64,000 bases of DNA from Cereibacter azotoformans (GTDB lineage Bacteria; Pseudomonadota; Alphaproteobacteria; Rhodobacterales; Rhodobacteraceae): assembly GCA_017599285.1 (NCBI GenBank), contig JAGFXX010000001.1, forward strand, positions 2,818,501 to 2,882,500. Direction: 5' to 3'. Made by a program: the position numbers and the translations under genes. A model generated the notes under the pieces. That model saw nothing but the letters and a program-made list of their open reading frames with translations. It did no database searches and had not been told where the DNA came from. Within the stretch, counting starts at the first letter, position 1. Each line of letters opens with the position of its first letter. Of the stretch, positions 56,104 to 63,863 are shown piece after piece.

Positions 56104-57372
56104 TTACTGGAAGACGGCGTTCGGATCATCGAGGCTGTCCGAGCCCTCGAACTCGATCTTCGCGAGCCCGAGAGCGGTGGTGGCCCGTTCGATCGAGGCG
56201 GTCTGGGTGACCAGCGCATCGACGGCGCCCATGATCAGCTCTTCGCCCCGCTTGTTGCCGGGCGCGAGCATCTGGTCGTAGGCCATGCCCTCTGCGGCGG
56301 CCGTCCGCAGCGCGTCGAGCCGCTCGAGCGTGGTGTCGAGCTGGCCCCGGAGCACCTCGTCCAGTCCGGTATCGGCCTCGGCCACGAGGTCCGAGAGCGA
56401 CGGGCCCTCGACCCGGCTTCCGTCCACGCGCTCGTAGCGGCCGAGATAGACGTTCCGAATGCCGAGCCCGTCGTAGTAGTGGCTGTTGTGGGTGTTGTCC
56501 GAGAAGCAGTCATGCTCTTCCTCGGGGTCGTTGAGCATCAGGCCCAGCTTCATCCGCTCGCCCGCCTGCTCGCCGTAGGAGAGGCTGCCCATCCCGGTCA
56601 GCATGGCCTGAAGCCCGGCCGCGGGATCGGCGCTTACCGCCTCGCGCGCAGCGCCGCCCTCGGACCATTGCGCCACCATATATTCGAGGTCGCTGACCAG
56701 AAGGTCCGTGGCGGCCAGCAGATAGGCGCCCCGCCGGTCACAGTTGCCCCCCGTGCAGGCCCCGCCCGAGGCGTAATCGGTGAAGGGCCGGTTGCCGGCG
56801 CCCGCCTCGGTCCCGTTCAGATCCTGCCCCCAGAGCAGGAACTCGATGGCGTGATAGCCCGAGGCCACGTTCGCCTCGATCCCGTCCGCCTCGTGCAGCG
56901 TCCCGGAGATCAGCGCGGGGGTGATCTCGGTCGCATCCACCTCGGTCCCCGACAGGGTGAAGGTCGGCGTCGCGATCACGTTCAGCGTGGCGAGGTCGTT
57001 CTCCTCGGTCGCGCCGCCGTGGGTCGGATCCACATAGTCGATCAGCCCCTCGTCGAGCGGCCAGGCGTTCACCTTGCCTTCCCAGTCGTCCACGATCGGG
57101 TTGCCGAAGCGGAAGGCCTCGGACTGCTGGTAGGGCACGCGCGCGGCGATCCAGGCCGTGCGCGCGGCGGCCAGCGTCTGCTCCGAGGGCTGGGCCACGA
57201 GCGCCTTCACGGCCATCTGCAGGTCCCGCGCGGTGGCAAGGCTGTCGCCGTAGGTGGCTTCGGCGATGTCCGCGTAGGTTTCCACCACCTCGGCCCGCTC
57301 CACTGCAAGCGCGGGAAGCGGCAGGAGCGCGCAGGGTGCGGTGGCGGCGAGGGCGAGAAGACGTGATTTCAT
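56104..57372 (-). CDS. Imelysin-family iron-regulated periplasmic protein
   Basis: 422 residues: signal peptide ending PLPALA, then a helical imelysin domain with the intact GxHxxE motif (Gly172, His174, Glu177 in GYHAIEFLLWGQ) and a Cys pair in GGACTGGNCD. Sequence style matches IrpA/imelysin proteins induced by iron limitation. It follows hemP by 53 nt and probably binds iron in the periplasm. Confidence 0.92.
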   Translation of the reverse strand: MKSRLLALAATAPCALLPLPALAVERAEVVETYADIAEATYGDSLATARDLQMAVKALVAQPSEQTLAAARTAWIAARVPYQQSEAFRFGNPIVDDWEGKVNAWPLDEGLIDYVDPTHGGATEENDLATLNVIATPTFTLSGTEVDATEITPALISGTLHEADGIEANVASGYHAIEFLLWGQDLNGTEAGAGNRPFTDYASGGACTGGNCDRRGAYLLAATDLLVSDLEYMVAQWSEGGAAREAVSADPAAGLQAMLTGMGSLSYGEQAGERMKLGLMLNDPEEEHDCFSDNTHNSHYYDGLGIRNVYLGRYERVDGSRVEGPSLSDLVAEADTGLDEVLRGQLDTTLERLDALRTAAAEGMAYDQMLAPGNKRGEELIMGAVDALVTQTASIERATTALGLAKIEFEGSDSLDDPNAVFQ

Positions 57373-57425
57373 GGCTGCTCTCTGGCTGGAGGGGGCGGGA
57401 GGCGGGGCCGTCCCGCGCCCGGACG

Positions 57426-57587
57426 TCACTTGGTCAGAATCAGTTTGCCGGCGCGGGTGATGCGGAGGCAGTAGATCTGCCCGTCGAGGAGGATGCGGGC
57501 CTGGGCTCCGCCGTCGGTCAGCGCGCGAGCGTCGTGGACCGGAATCCCGGCCTCGATCAGCTCCATCGGATCGGTCATCGCGTTCAT
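57426..57587 (-). CDS. hemP: Haemin uptake protein HemP
   Basis: 53-aa small protein with the HemP signature in its C-terminal half (ILLDGQIYCLRITRAGKLIL). HemP is induced by low iron and is needed for haemin use in several proteobacteria. Its ATG overlaps the stop of a 39-codon ORF (ATGA), so translation is probably coupled. Confidence 0.92.
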   Translation of the reverse strand: MNAMTDPMELIEAGIPVHDARALTDGGAQARILLDGQIYCLRITRAGKLILTK

Positions 57588-57703
57588 GCCAGGCGCTCCA
57601 TGCGGTCGAAAAGCGAGGTGAGGGTGGAGCCGGCGGGCAGGAACCCCTCCAGCGCCTGGCGAAGCAGTTCGTTGAAGCCCGGGTCGGGCAGCGGTCGCAT
57701 CAT
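57584..57703 (-). CDS. 39-aa ORF translationally coupled to hemP
   Basis: Starts with tandem ATGs after CGGAGGTTCC, an excellent ribosome binding site. It encodes a 39-residue peptide, MMRPLPDPGFNELLRQALEG at its start and ending FDRMERLA, with an amphipathic helix and no signal peptide. The stop overlaps the hemP start. It may be a leader peptide setting hemP translation or a functional small protein of the iron system. I do not recognise a family. Confidence 0.72.
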   Translation of the reverse strand: MMRPLPDPGFNELLRQALEGFLPAGSTLTSLFDRMERLA

Positions 57704-57776
57704 GGAACCTCCGTATCTGGCTGAAGGACTCCGGGCTGACCCTCTTGGGCTGGCTTGGACATTGGGGAAAGGTGAC

Positions 57777-57791
57777 TGAATTAGTGGGTCA
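57777..57791 (-). promoter_or_regulatory. Iron-Rhodo-box type operator (TGA-N9-TCA)
   Basis: TGAATTAGTGGGTCA matches the TGA-N9-TCA consensus of the alphaproteobacterial iron-Rhodo-box recognised by RirA or, in Rhodobacterales, IscR-type regulators. It lies 74 nt upstream of the leader ORF and hemP, where it could overlap the promoter. The cluster content supports a real iron operator. Confidence 0.72.
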
Positions 57792-57940
57792 TGTAAAGGC
57801 TGATTCTTTCTCTCGGAATAACTCCGCCCGCGACATAGTGGACCCTGTTGGCTTGCCGCCACATCTCACCGTCCGGCGGATTGCGGCGCGGGGATGGCTT
57901 TCCCATATCGCCCTCAGAAGCCAGCAGGAGGGAGCCGGAG

Positions 57941-58621
57941 ATGAAGGACGCCGGATTTCTGCAGAACCGTGAACGCGGGATGCCGATGGTGAGGGGCCGT
58001 GTCCCCGCCTTCCCCGAAGCCGCTTCCAAGGGCTGTTGCGGTGACGGCGGACTGGCCGATCTGATCGCGGGGTTCCTCCTGGGTGATCCTGCGCGCTGCG
58101 CTGTGGCCGGGGCGGCCGCGCGCAAGGGAATCGTATCCCTGTCCTGCATGCTGGCGGGCCATGCCTGGGCCGACTGGCAGGACGGTGGAGGGGCGCCTCC
58201 GGCGCGGTCCGACGGATCTGCGGGGCTGGAGGAGGACGGCGGCGGATCGGCCGACGGGCTGTGCGAGCGGCTGTTGCAGGCGATGGTGGCGGGTGCCAAG
58301 GCGGGGGGGCGCGTCAGCCGCGAGGAGCGCAGGTTCATCCACCGGCGGCTGCGCGAGCTGGATCTGGAATGCGAGGCGCAGGCGCTGATCGCGGCCGAAC
58401 TCGAGGCGCCGCTCGATGCGCGGCGGATCGCCCGCCTTGCGCGCAGCACCGAAGAGGCGGCGAGCATCTACGCGGCCTCGCTGCTCGCGGCGGGCCGTGG
58501 CGGCGGCGAAGGCAACGTCTATCTGGCCGATCTGGCGGGGATGCTGCAGCTGGACGCGGTGCTGATCACCCACCTGCAGCGGCGGGTGGCCAGCGCCGGG
58601 TCATTCGCGCTTCGTGAATGA
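57941..58621 (+). CDS. TerB-like / DUF533 protein
   Basis: 226 residues. A Gly/Ala-rich N-terminal half with several cysteines is followed by a helical TerB-like domain from ~residue 105 (LCERLLQAMVAGAKAGGRVS, RLRELDLECEAQALIAAELE). DUF533 proteins are widespread inner-membrane-linked or cytoplasmic proteins of unknown function. The start follows CAGGAGGGAGCCGGAG. It is divergent from the iron cluster and could share its control region. Confidence 0.78.
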   Translation: MKDAGFLQNRERGMPMVRGRVPAFPEAASKGCCGDGGLADLIAGFLLGDPARCAVAGAAARKGIVSLSCMLAGHAWADWQDGGGAPPARSDGSAGLEEDGGGSADGLCERLLQAMVAGAKAGGRVSREERRFIHRRLRELDLECEAQALIAAELEAPLDARRIARLARSTEEAASIYAASLLAAGRGGGEGNVYLADLAGMLQLDAVLITHLQRRVASAGSFALRE

Positions 58622-58634
58622 CGGGCCGGGCCGT

Positions 58635-59465
58635 TCAGCCCGGCACGCCGCCCGTGGCCTCCGTCACCTCGTCGGCGGCATCCTTGACCAGCGCGCCGAA
58701 GCGGTTGCTGTCGGACAGGCTGACGCGGAAGGCGGGGCCCGCGAGCGAGATGGCGGCCACCGGCTCGCCCAGGCTGTTGAACACGGGCGCTGCGACGGCG
58801 CGGATGCCTTCGGCGCTTTCCTGATCGTCCACCGCATAGCCGCGGTCGCGCGTGCGCGACAGGTCACGCATCAGGGTCGAGGCCGAGGTGATGGTGAGCG
58901 AGGTGAACTTGCCCAGCCCCTCGCGCTCGAGGATCGCCTGGACACGCTCTTCGGGATACCAGGCCAGCAGCGCCTTGCCGACGGCGGTCGCGTGCATCGG
59001 CCCCGAAGATCCTTCGGGAAAGAAGGCGCGGATCGCCTGCCTGGTCTCGACCTGCGACAGGTGCATCACCCGGCCGTCGGCTTCGATACCCAGAGCCGCC
59101 GTCTCGCCCGTGGCCCGCATCAGGCGCTCCATCGGCAGGCGGGCCCGCTCGACGAACTTCGCGCGCCGCAGGAAGGCCGAGCCGATGCGGAAGGCGCCGC
59201 CGCCGATGTGCCAGATCTGGCCCTGCTCCTCCATCTCGATCATCTGGTGGGCCTGAAGCGTGACCAGGGCGCGATAGACGGTGGCCGCGGCCTCTCCGCT
59301 CTCGGCGGCGAGTTCCGACAGCGTCATGCCCTCGGACTGGCTGAGCAATCGCAGCATCGCCAGCGCCCGGTCGAGCGACTGGACGGTGTTCTGTTCGGTC
59401 TTGTCCTCGGCCGCCTTGGGCCGACCTCGGGCGCGGCGGGTGGTGGCGGGGCTCGTCTGGACCAT
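58635..59465 (-). CDS. IclR family transcriptional regulator
   Basis: 276 residues: a basic N-terminal tail, HTH at ~38-75 (VQSLDRALAMLRLLSQSEGM, TVYRALVTLQAHQM) and a C-terminal effector domain with GPMHATAVGKALLAWYP. The ATG at 59465 follows GGAGGCGCCGAAC; a GTG 27 nt upstream is possible. IclR proteins often sense glyoxylate, pyruvate or aromatic acids; with allA and allE 1 kb away, control of purine or glyoxylate metabolism (AllR-like) is plausible but inferred. Confidence 0.88.
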   Translation of the reverse strand: MVQTSPATTRRARGRPKAAEDKTEQNTVQSLDRALAMLRLLSQSEGMTLSELAAESGEAAATVYRALVTLQAHQMIEMEEQGQIWHIGGGAFRIGSAFLRRAKFVERARLPMERLMRATGETAALGIEADGRVMHLSQVETRQAIRAFFPEGSSGPMHATAVGKALLAWYPEERVQAILEREGLGKFTSLTITSASTLMRDLSRTRDRGYAVDDQESAEGIRAVAAPVFNSLGEPVAAISLAGPAFRVSLSDSNRFGALVKDAADEVTEATGGVPG

Positions 59466-59747
59466 GTTCGGCGCCTCCGTCTGCTGGGTCACGCAAAAAA
59501 GCGTTCCGTCCCATGAAAAATGCTGCAGCTGCACTTTGCAAGCGCGAATGCGGCCGGGACGGCATCCGGGGCACGTTCGCGCCGATCGGATCACGCACGG
59601 AGGCCGGCCTGCGCGATGCGTGGGCAGGAAAAATGTTCTTGGTGCATGATGAAGCCTTCCGAATTACACTTTTCGGGCGACTCCATGGAACTGGAACAGG
59701 AGTCGGAAGTTGTAGATGGCGAGTCATTGCATCTGGGGGGAGGCAAG

Positions 59748-60128
59748 ATGATCGACCAGTGTTCCTTGCATGTAACCGATCTGGAGCGGTCCCGCTCCTT
59801 CTATGACGCGGCATTGGGCCGGCTCGGCATCCCGACCGGCCGTCCCGAGCGCAGCGGCGTCCACTGGGCCCGTGAGGGCGGGGAAGCCTTCTCGATCAAC
59901 GCGGTGCGGCCCGGACACAACGGCCGACAGGTGCGCGAGGCGCATCTGGCCTTCGTGGCGCGATCCCGCCCGGCGGTGGATGCGTTCCACGCCGCGGCGC
60001 TGCGTGCGGGAGGTCGGAACGACCGGGAGCCGGGCCTCCGCCCCGAGTATCACCCGAACTATTATGCGGCTCTGGTGCTCGATCCCGATGGCCACAGGAT
60101 CGAGGCGGTCTGCCACGTTCCCGACTGA
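59748..60128 (+). CDS. VOC (glyoxalase/bleomycin resistance) family protein
   Basis: 126 residues with the vicinal-oxygen-chelate fold: MIDQCSLHVTDLERSRSFYD at the start and YYAALVLDPDGHRIEAVCH at the end, the usual His/Glu metal-site strands. Substrate unknown. The ATG at 59748 follows GGGGGGAGGCAAG. It has its own terminator, so it is a single-gene unit divergent from the IclR gene. Confidence 0.88.
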   Translation: MIDQCSLHVTDLERSRSFYDAALGRLGIPTGRPERSGVHWAREGGEAFSINAVRPGHNGRQVREAHLAFVARSRPAVDAFHAAALRAGGRNDREPGLRPEYHPNYYAALVLDPDGHRIEAVCHVPD

Positions 60129-60132
60129 AGCC

Positions 60133-60156
60133 GAGGCGCCTGGGGTCAGGCGCCTC
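60133..60156 (+). terminator. Rho-independent terminator after the VOC gene
   Basis: GAGGCGCCT-GGGGTC-AGGCGCCTC, a perfect 9-bp stem 4 nt past the stop, followed by CTTTCGTTCG. It faces the convergent allA gene. Confidence 0.75.
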
Positions 60157-60245
60157 CTTTCGTTCGCGGCGCAGGGAGATCCGCGCCGTGTCCTCTGCCC
60201 GAAACCCTTGCGGGGACGGGCGACCGCGGCGCGGCGGCCCGCCCG

Positions 60246-60740
60246 TCAGCGATCGGCGATCATCCAGGGCTCTTCGAACCAGTGTTCTTCCAGATTGTCG
60301 CCCGGACCGATGCGGTCGAGGACGGCAAAGAGACCCGGTTCGGCAAGCGGCGTAAGGACGCCGTGCCATGTCCCGCGGTGCAGGTTGATGCCCTGTCCGG
60401 GGGCGGTGAGGAAGGCCCGCGGCGTGCCGGGCGCCCCGTCCGCATCCGGAGCCACGATCACGAGAAACGGATGTTCGGTCATCGGCAGAAAGGCTTGCGA
60501 GCCCTCGGGGTGGCGCTCGACCATCTCGAGCCGGTAGGGCAGCCGGCGCGGCTCTGCGCGAAAGATCGAGAGGCCGGCGCGTCCCGAAGCGCCGAAGTCG
60601 AGGCGGGCACGGTCATGCCAGCGGCCACAGAGGCCCTGGTTGATGAGCCGGTCCGGGGCGCCCTCGGCGGCGAGGAGATCGCCGAAGGGGGCGAAGGCTT
60701 CGGCCGACAGGGGTTCGGGGCGGATCGGGTGGCGGGACAT
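60246..60740 (-). CDS. allA: Ureidoglycolate lyase
   Basis: 164-aa cupin-fold enzyme splitting ureidoglycolate to glyoxylate and urea, the last ring-carbon step of allantoin breakdown. Recognised from LSAEAFAPFGDLL at the N-terminus and the central ERHPEGSQAFLPM and LHRGTWHGVL motifs. The ATG follows CCGGAGCTTCC. It is separated from allE by 98 nt that contain a repeat element. Confidence 0.92.
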   Translation of the reverse strand: MSRHPIRPEPLSAEAFAPFGDLLAAEGAPDRLINQGLCGRWHDRARLDFGASGRAGLSIFRAEPRRLPYRLEMVERHPEGSQAFLPMTEHPFLVIVAPDADGAPGTPRAFLTAPGQGINLHRGTWHGVLTPLAEPGLFAVLDRIGPGDNLEEHWFEEPWMIADR

Positions 60741-60765
60741 GGAAGCTCCGGTTGGAGGGGAAGGC

Positions 60766-60833
60766 GGGGGGCTGTCTGCCCCCCGGCCCGGCTGCGCCGG
60801 GCTCCCCCCGAGGATATTTGGGCCAGAATGAAG
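60766..60833 (-). repeat. Composite hairpin/GGATATTTGG element, copy 3
   Basis: Plus strand: hairpin 1 GGGGGGC-TGTCT-GCCCCCC (60766-60784), hairpin 2 GCCCGG-CTGCG-CCGGGC (60786-60802), and tail CGAGGATATTTGGGCCAGAA (60809-60828). Its tail lies 6 nt past the allE stop when read on the minus strand, inside the allE-allA interval, where it could lower allA expression relative to allE. Confidence 0.78.
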
Positions 60834-60838
60834 GAGGC

Positions 60839-61675
60839 TCAGCGCCCGAAGGCGCCGGGGCCACGCAGTTTCGCGTGGCGGTTCACGTCCTTGTAGAGAA
60901 GGTAGCGGAACGGGCCGGGGCCGGCCGCGTAGCAGGCCTGCGGGCAGTAGGCGCGCAGCCACATGAAGTCGCCCGCCTCGACCTCGACCCAGTCGCGGTT
61001 GAGCTTGTAGACCGCCTTGCCCTCAAGGACGTAGAGCCCGTGCTCCATCACATGGGTTTCCTCGAAGGGAATGAGGCCCCCCGGCTGGAAGGTGACGATG
61101 TTCACATGCATGTCGTGGGCCAAATCGGCGGGATCGACGAAGCGCGTGGTGGCCCAGCGGCCGCCGGTGTCGGGCATGGGGCGCGGGGCGATCTCGCGCT
61201 CGTTGGTGACGAAGGCGGCGGGCGGGGCCACGCCGGCGGCGGGTTCGTAGAGCTTGCGGATCCAGTGGAAGCGGGCCGGCTCGTGGCTGCCGTTGTGCAG
61301 CCGCCAGCGGCAGCCGGCGGGGATGTAGGCGTAGCCGCCCGGCCCCAGCTCGTGCTCCTGCCCGTCGAGCGAGAGCCAGATCTCGCCGTGGGTGACGAAG
61401 AGGACCGACTGGGCCCCGGCCTCGGGGTCGGGCGCGTCCGAGCCGCCGCCGGGGGCGACCTCCATCACATATTGCGAGAAGGTCTCGGAAAAGCCGGTCA
61501 TGGGCCGGGCGATCAACCAGAGCTTCGTGTGGGTCCAGCCGGGCAGGGCGCTGGTGACGATGTCCGAGAAGACGCCGCGCGGGATGAAGGCGTAGGCGTC
61601 GGTGAAGACGGCCCGCCCGGTCATGAGCTGGGTCTGGGGCGGCAGGCCGCCGGTGGGAGCGTGGTAGGAGGTCAT
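60839..61675 (-). CDS. allE: (S)-ureidoglycine aminohydrolase, bicupin
   Basis: 278-aa bicupin that converts (S)-ureidoglycine to ureidoglycolate with release of ammonia; Mn ligands lie in the second cupin (FEETHVMEHGLYVLEG). The opening GLPPQTQLMTGRAVF is typical. Some databases label this family bifunctional allantoicase/ureidoglycine aminohydrolase, and no separate allantoicase is in the window. Overlaps puuE-uraD by ATGA. Confidence 0.92.
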   Translation of the reverse strand: MTSYHAPTGGLPPQTQLMTGRAVFTDAYAFIPRGVFSDIVTSALPGWTHTKLWLIARPMTGFSETFSQYVMEVAPGGGSDAPDPEAGAQSVLFVTHGEIWLSLDGQEHELGPGGYAYIPAGCRWRLHNGSHEPARFHWIRKLYEPAAGVAPPAAFVTNEREIAPRPMPDTGGRWATTRFVDPADLAHDMHVNIVTFQPGGLIPFEETHVMEHGLYVLEGKAVYKLNRDWVEVEAGDFMWLRAYCPQACYAAGPGPFRYLLYKDVNRHAKLRGPGAFGR

Positions 61676-63087
61676 TTCAGCATGTCCTGGAGCCGGAGTT
61701 CGGCGATGCGTTCCACCTGCCGGCAGGCGGTGGAAAATTCGGTGGCGCTGTCGTTGGCGAGGCGGGTCTGGAAGGCGGCGAGGATGCCCGCCTTGTCGTG
61801 GTCGCGCACCGCGATGATGAAGGGGAAGCCGTGTCGGGCGACATAGTCTCCGTTGAGGGCGGTGAAGCAGGCCCGCTCGTCATCCGTCAGCGCGTCGAGG
61901 CCGGCGCTTTGCTGCTCGGCGGAGGAGGCGGCCGTCAGCCGCCGCGCCTGGGCGAGCTTGCCGGCGAGATCGGGGTGGGCCTTGAGCACGTCGAGCCTCT
62001 CGGCGGGGGCGGCCGTGCGGAAGGCGCGTGCGAGCGCGTTGGCAAGGCCCGCGGCGCTGTCATGGGCGGGTCCGAGTTCCAGCTCGAAGGCGCGCTCGGC
62101 CACCCAGGGGGAATGTTCGTAGATCCCGCCGAAGCGGGCGACGAAGCTCTCGCGGTCCATCCGCGAGGGGCGCGGGCGGCGGCGGTGAGGGTGGACCGCG
62201 CGCCAGTGGCGGGCGATGTCGCCGCGGCGCGGGAACCAGACGCCGTCATGCCCGCGCGCGTAGTCGAGGAACCGCTTCAGCCCCGCGATCTTGCCGGGCC
62301 GCCCGATCAGTCGGCAATGGAGGCCGATCGAGAACATCTTCGCCTGACCCGCGCAGCCCTCGGCGTAGAGCGTGTCGAAGCTGTCGCGCAGGTAGGTGAA
62401 GAACTGCTCGCCCTCGATGTAGCCGGGGGCGGTGGCGAAGCGCATGTCGTTGGCCTCGAGCGTGTAGGGGATCACGAGCTGGTCGCGTTCGCCCGCCTCG
62501 ATCCAGTAGGGCAGATCATCGTCGTAGGTGTCCGAGATCCAGTCGAAGCCGCCCTCTTCTGCGGTGAGCCGCACCGTATGGATCGAGCAGCGCCCCGTGT
62601 ACCAGCCGCGCGGGCGCTCGCCCACCACCTCGGTGTGCAGGCGGATCGCCTCGGCAATCTGGCGCCGCTCTTCCTCCTCGGGCATGTCGCGGTGCTCGAC
62701 CCATTTCAGCCCGTGCGAGGCGATCTCCCAGTCCGCCGCCTTCATGGCCGCCACCTGCTCGGGTGAGCGGGCGAGGGCCGTGGCCACGCCATAGACCGTC
62801 ACGGGGATGTTCAGGCCGGTGAAGAGCCGGTGCAGCCGCCAGAAGCCCGCGCGCGCGCCGTAGTCGTAGATCGATTCCATGTTCCAGTGGCGCTGGCCCG
62901 GCCAGGGCTGCGCGCCGGCGATGTCCGACAGGAAGGCTTCCGACTGCGCATCGCCGTGCAGGAGGCAGTTCTCGCCGCCCTCCTCGTAGTTCAGCACGAT
63001 CGAGACGGCGATCCGGGCGCCGCCGGGCCAGGCCGCATCGGGCGGATTGGGACCATGACCGCGCATGTCTCGGGGGTATCGGTTCAT
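61672..63087 (-). CDS. PuuE-UraD fusion: allantoinase + OHCU decarboxylase
   Basis: 471 residues. Residues 1-~300 are a PuuE-type allantoinase of the polysaccharide-deacetylase fold ([57 protein letters not shown]). After an Arg/Pro linker (301-309), residues 310-471 are UraD, the OHCU decarboxylase ([16 protein letters not shown], catalytic His in [10 protein letters not shown]). One chain thus makes (S)-allantoin and opens it to allantoate. The ATG follows CAAGGAGCGTCCG. First gene of the operon, divergent from uraH, whose product feeds UraD. Confidence 0.94.
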   Translation of the reverse strand: MNRYPRDMRGHGPNPPDAAWPGGARIAVSIVLNYEEGGENCLLHGDAQSEAFLSDIAGAQPWPGQRHWNMESIYDYGARAGFWRLHRLFTGLNIPVTVYGVATALARSPEQVAAMKAADWEIASHGLKWVEHRDMPEEEERRQIAEAIRLHTEVVGERPRGWYTGRCSIHTVRLTAEEGGFDWISDTYDDDLPYWIEAGERDQLVIPYTLEANDMRFATAPGYIEGEQFFTYLRDSFDTLYAEGCAGQAKMFSIGLHCRLIGRPGKIAGLKRFLDYARGHDGVWFPRRGDIARHWRAVHPHRRRPRPSRMDRESFVARFGGIYEHSPWVAERAFELELGPAHDSAAGLANALARAFRTAAPAERLDVLKAHPDLAGKLAQARRLTAASSAEQQSAGLDALTDDERACFTALNGDYVARHGFPFIIAVRDHDKAGILAAFQTRLANDSATEFSTACRQVERIAELRLQDMLK

Positions 63088-63147
63088 CGGACGCTCCTTG
63101 TTCCCGCAGCGCGGGGCCTGCGCAGGAAAGCGGGAAGCGGAGGCGCC

Positions 63148-63165
63148 CGCAAGTGCTTGCGCAAG
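63148..63165. promoter_or_regulatory. Overlapping palindromes between puuE-uraD and uraH
   Basis: CGCAAGTGCTTGCGCAAG contains two interlocked perfect palindromes, CGCAAG-TG-CTTGCG (63148-63161) and CTTGCGCAAG (63156-63165). It lies midway between the divergent starts, the right place for an operator controlling both purine-breakdown units. The regulator is not identified. Confidence 0.5.
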
Positions 63166-63265
63166 ATCGTGCGCCCTTTCGCGTGCCGTCGCGCGGCGAC
63201 GCCTCATCTGGCGATCGCATCCGGCGGCGAAAGGCGGCACTCTGCCCCGGACAATGGAGGATCCG

Positions 63266-63619
63266 ATGGGACGACTGACGACACATGTGCTGGATACCGC
63301 GACGGGCCGCCCGGCCGCCGGTGTGAGGATCACGCTCTACCGGCTGTCCGGCGCGGGCCGGGACAGGATCGGCGATGCGACGACGAACGTGGATGGCCGC
63401 ACCGACGGGCCGCTGCTCGAGGGCGCGTCCATGGCGGAGGGGAGCTACGAGCTGGTCTTCGCGGCCGGAGATTACCTGCGCGGCACGGGGCAGGCGGGAT
63501 CCGGCGTGCTCTTCCTGGACGAGATCCCGATCCGCTTCGGCATTTCGGATGTCTCGGGGCATTACCACGTGCCTCTCCTGCTCGCGCCCTACGGCTATTC
63601 CACCTATCGCGGCAGTTGA
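63266..63619 (+). CDS. uraH: 5-Hydroxyisourate hydrolase (transthyretin-like)
   Basis: 117-aa homotetrameric enzyme that opens 5-hydroxyisourate to OHCU. The family residues are seen: His7 (RLTTHVLD), Arg45, His99 (SGHYHVPLL) and the C-terminal YRGS (114-117). The ATG at 63266 follows GGAGGATCCG; an in-frame ATG 12 nt upstream overlaps that ribosome binding site. Confidence 0.96.
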   Translation: MGRLTTHVLDTATGRPAAGVRITLYRLSGAGRDRIGDATTNVDGRTDGPLLEGASMAEGSYELVFAAGDYLRGTGQAGSGVLFLDEIPIRFGISDVSGHYHVPLLLAPYGYSTYRGS

Positions 63620-63684
63620 TCCTGGCCCATGCCGCTGCTCCTCCGGGGTTCTGTCCGGCAATAAGTCGCACCTTCCGAGGGGGG

Positions 63685-63702
63685 TGTCCGATCAGGTTGA
63701 CA
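63685..63702 (+). promoter_or_regulatory. PpsR-type operator 1 upstream of pucB
   Basis: TGTCCGATCAGGTTGACA fits the TGT-N12-ACA consensus of PpsR/CrtJ, the oxygen- and light-responsive repressor of photosynthesis genes. Its right half contains TTGACA (63697-63702), a likely -35 element, so binding would block the promoter. Confidence 0.82.
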
Positions 63703-63709
63703 TTGCGCA

Positions 63710-63727
63710 TGTAAGGGAATCGTTACA
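63710..63727 (+). promoter_or_regulatory. PpsR-type operator 2 upstream of pucB
   Basis: TGTAAGGGAATCGTTACA is a second TGT-N12-ACA site, 7 bp after the first. PpsR is known to bind such tandem sites cooperatively. It covers the expected -10 region (TCGTTA at 63720-63725, weak). Confidence 0.82.
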
Positions 63728-63863
63728 GGGTCATGGTGTTGAGAATTCGGTAAGGGCACCGGGCGGCAAGTGGCGCACGCACAAGCCAGCGGGATCTGCC
63801 GTTTTCGAAAGCCAGCGTGCAGGCCCTACACGCATCGAGGAAGCATATTCGGGAGAGTACCAA

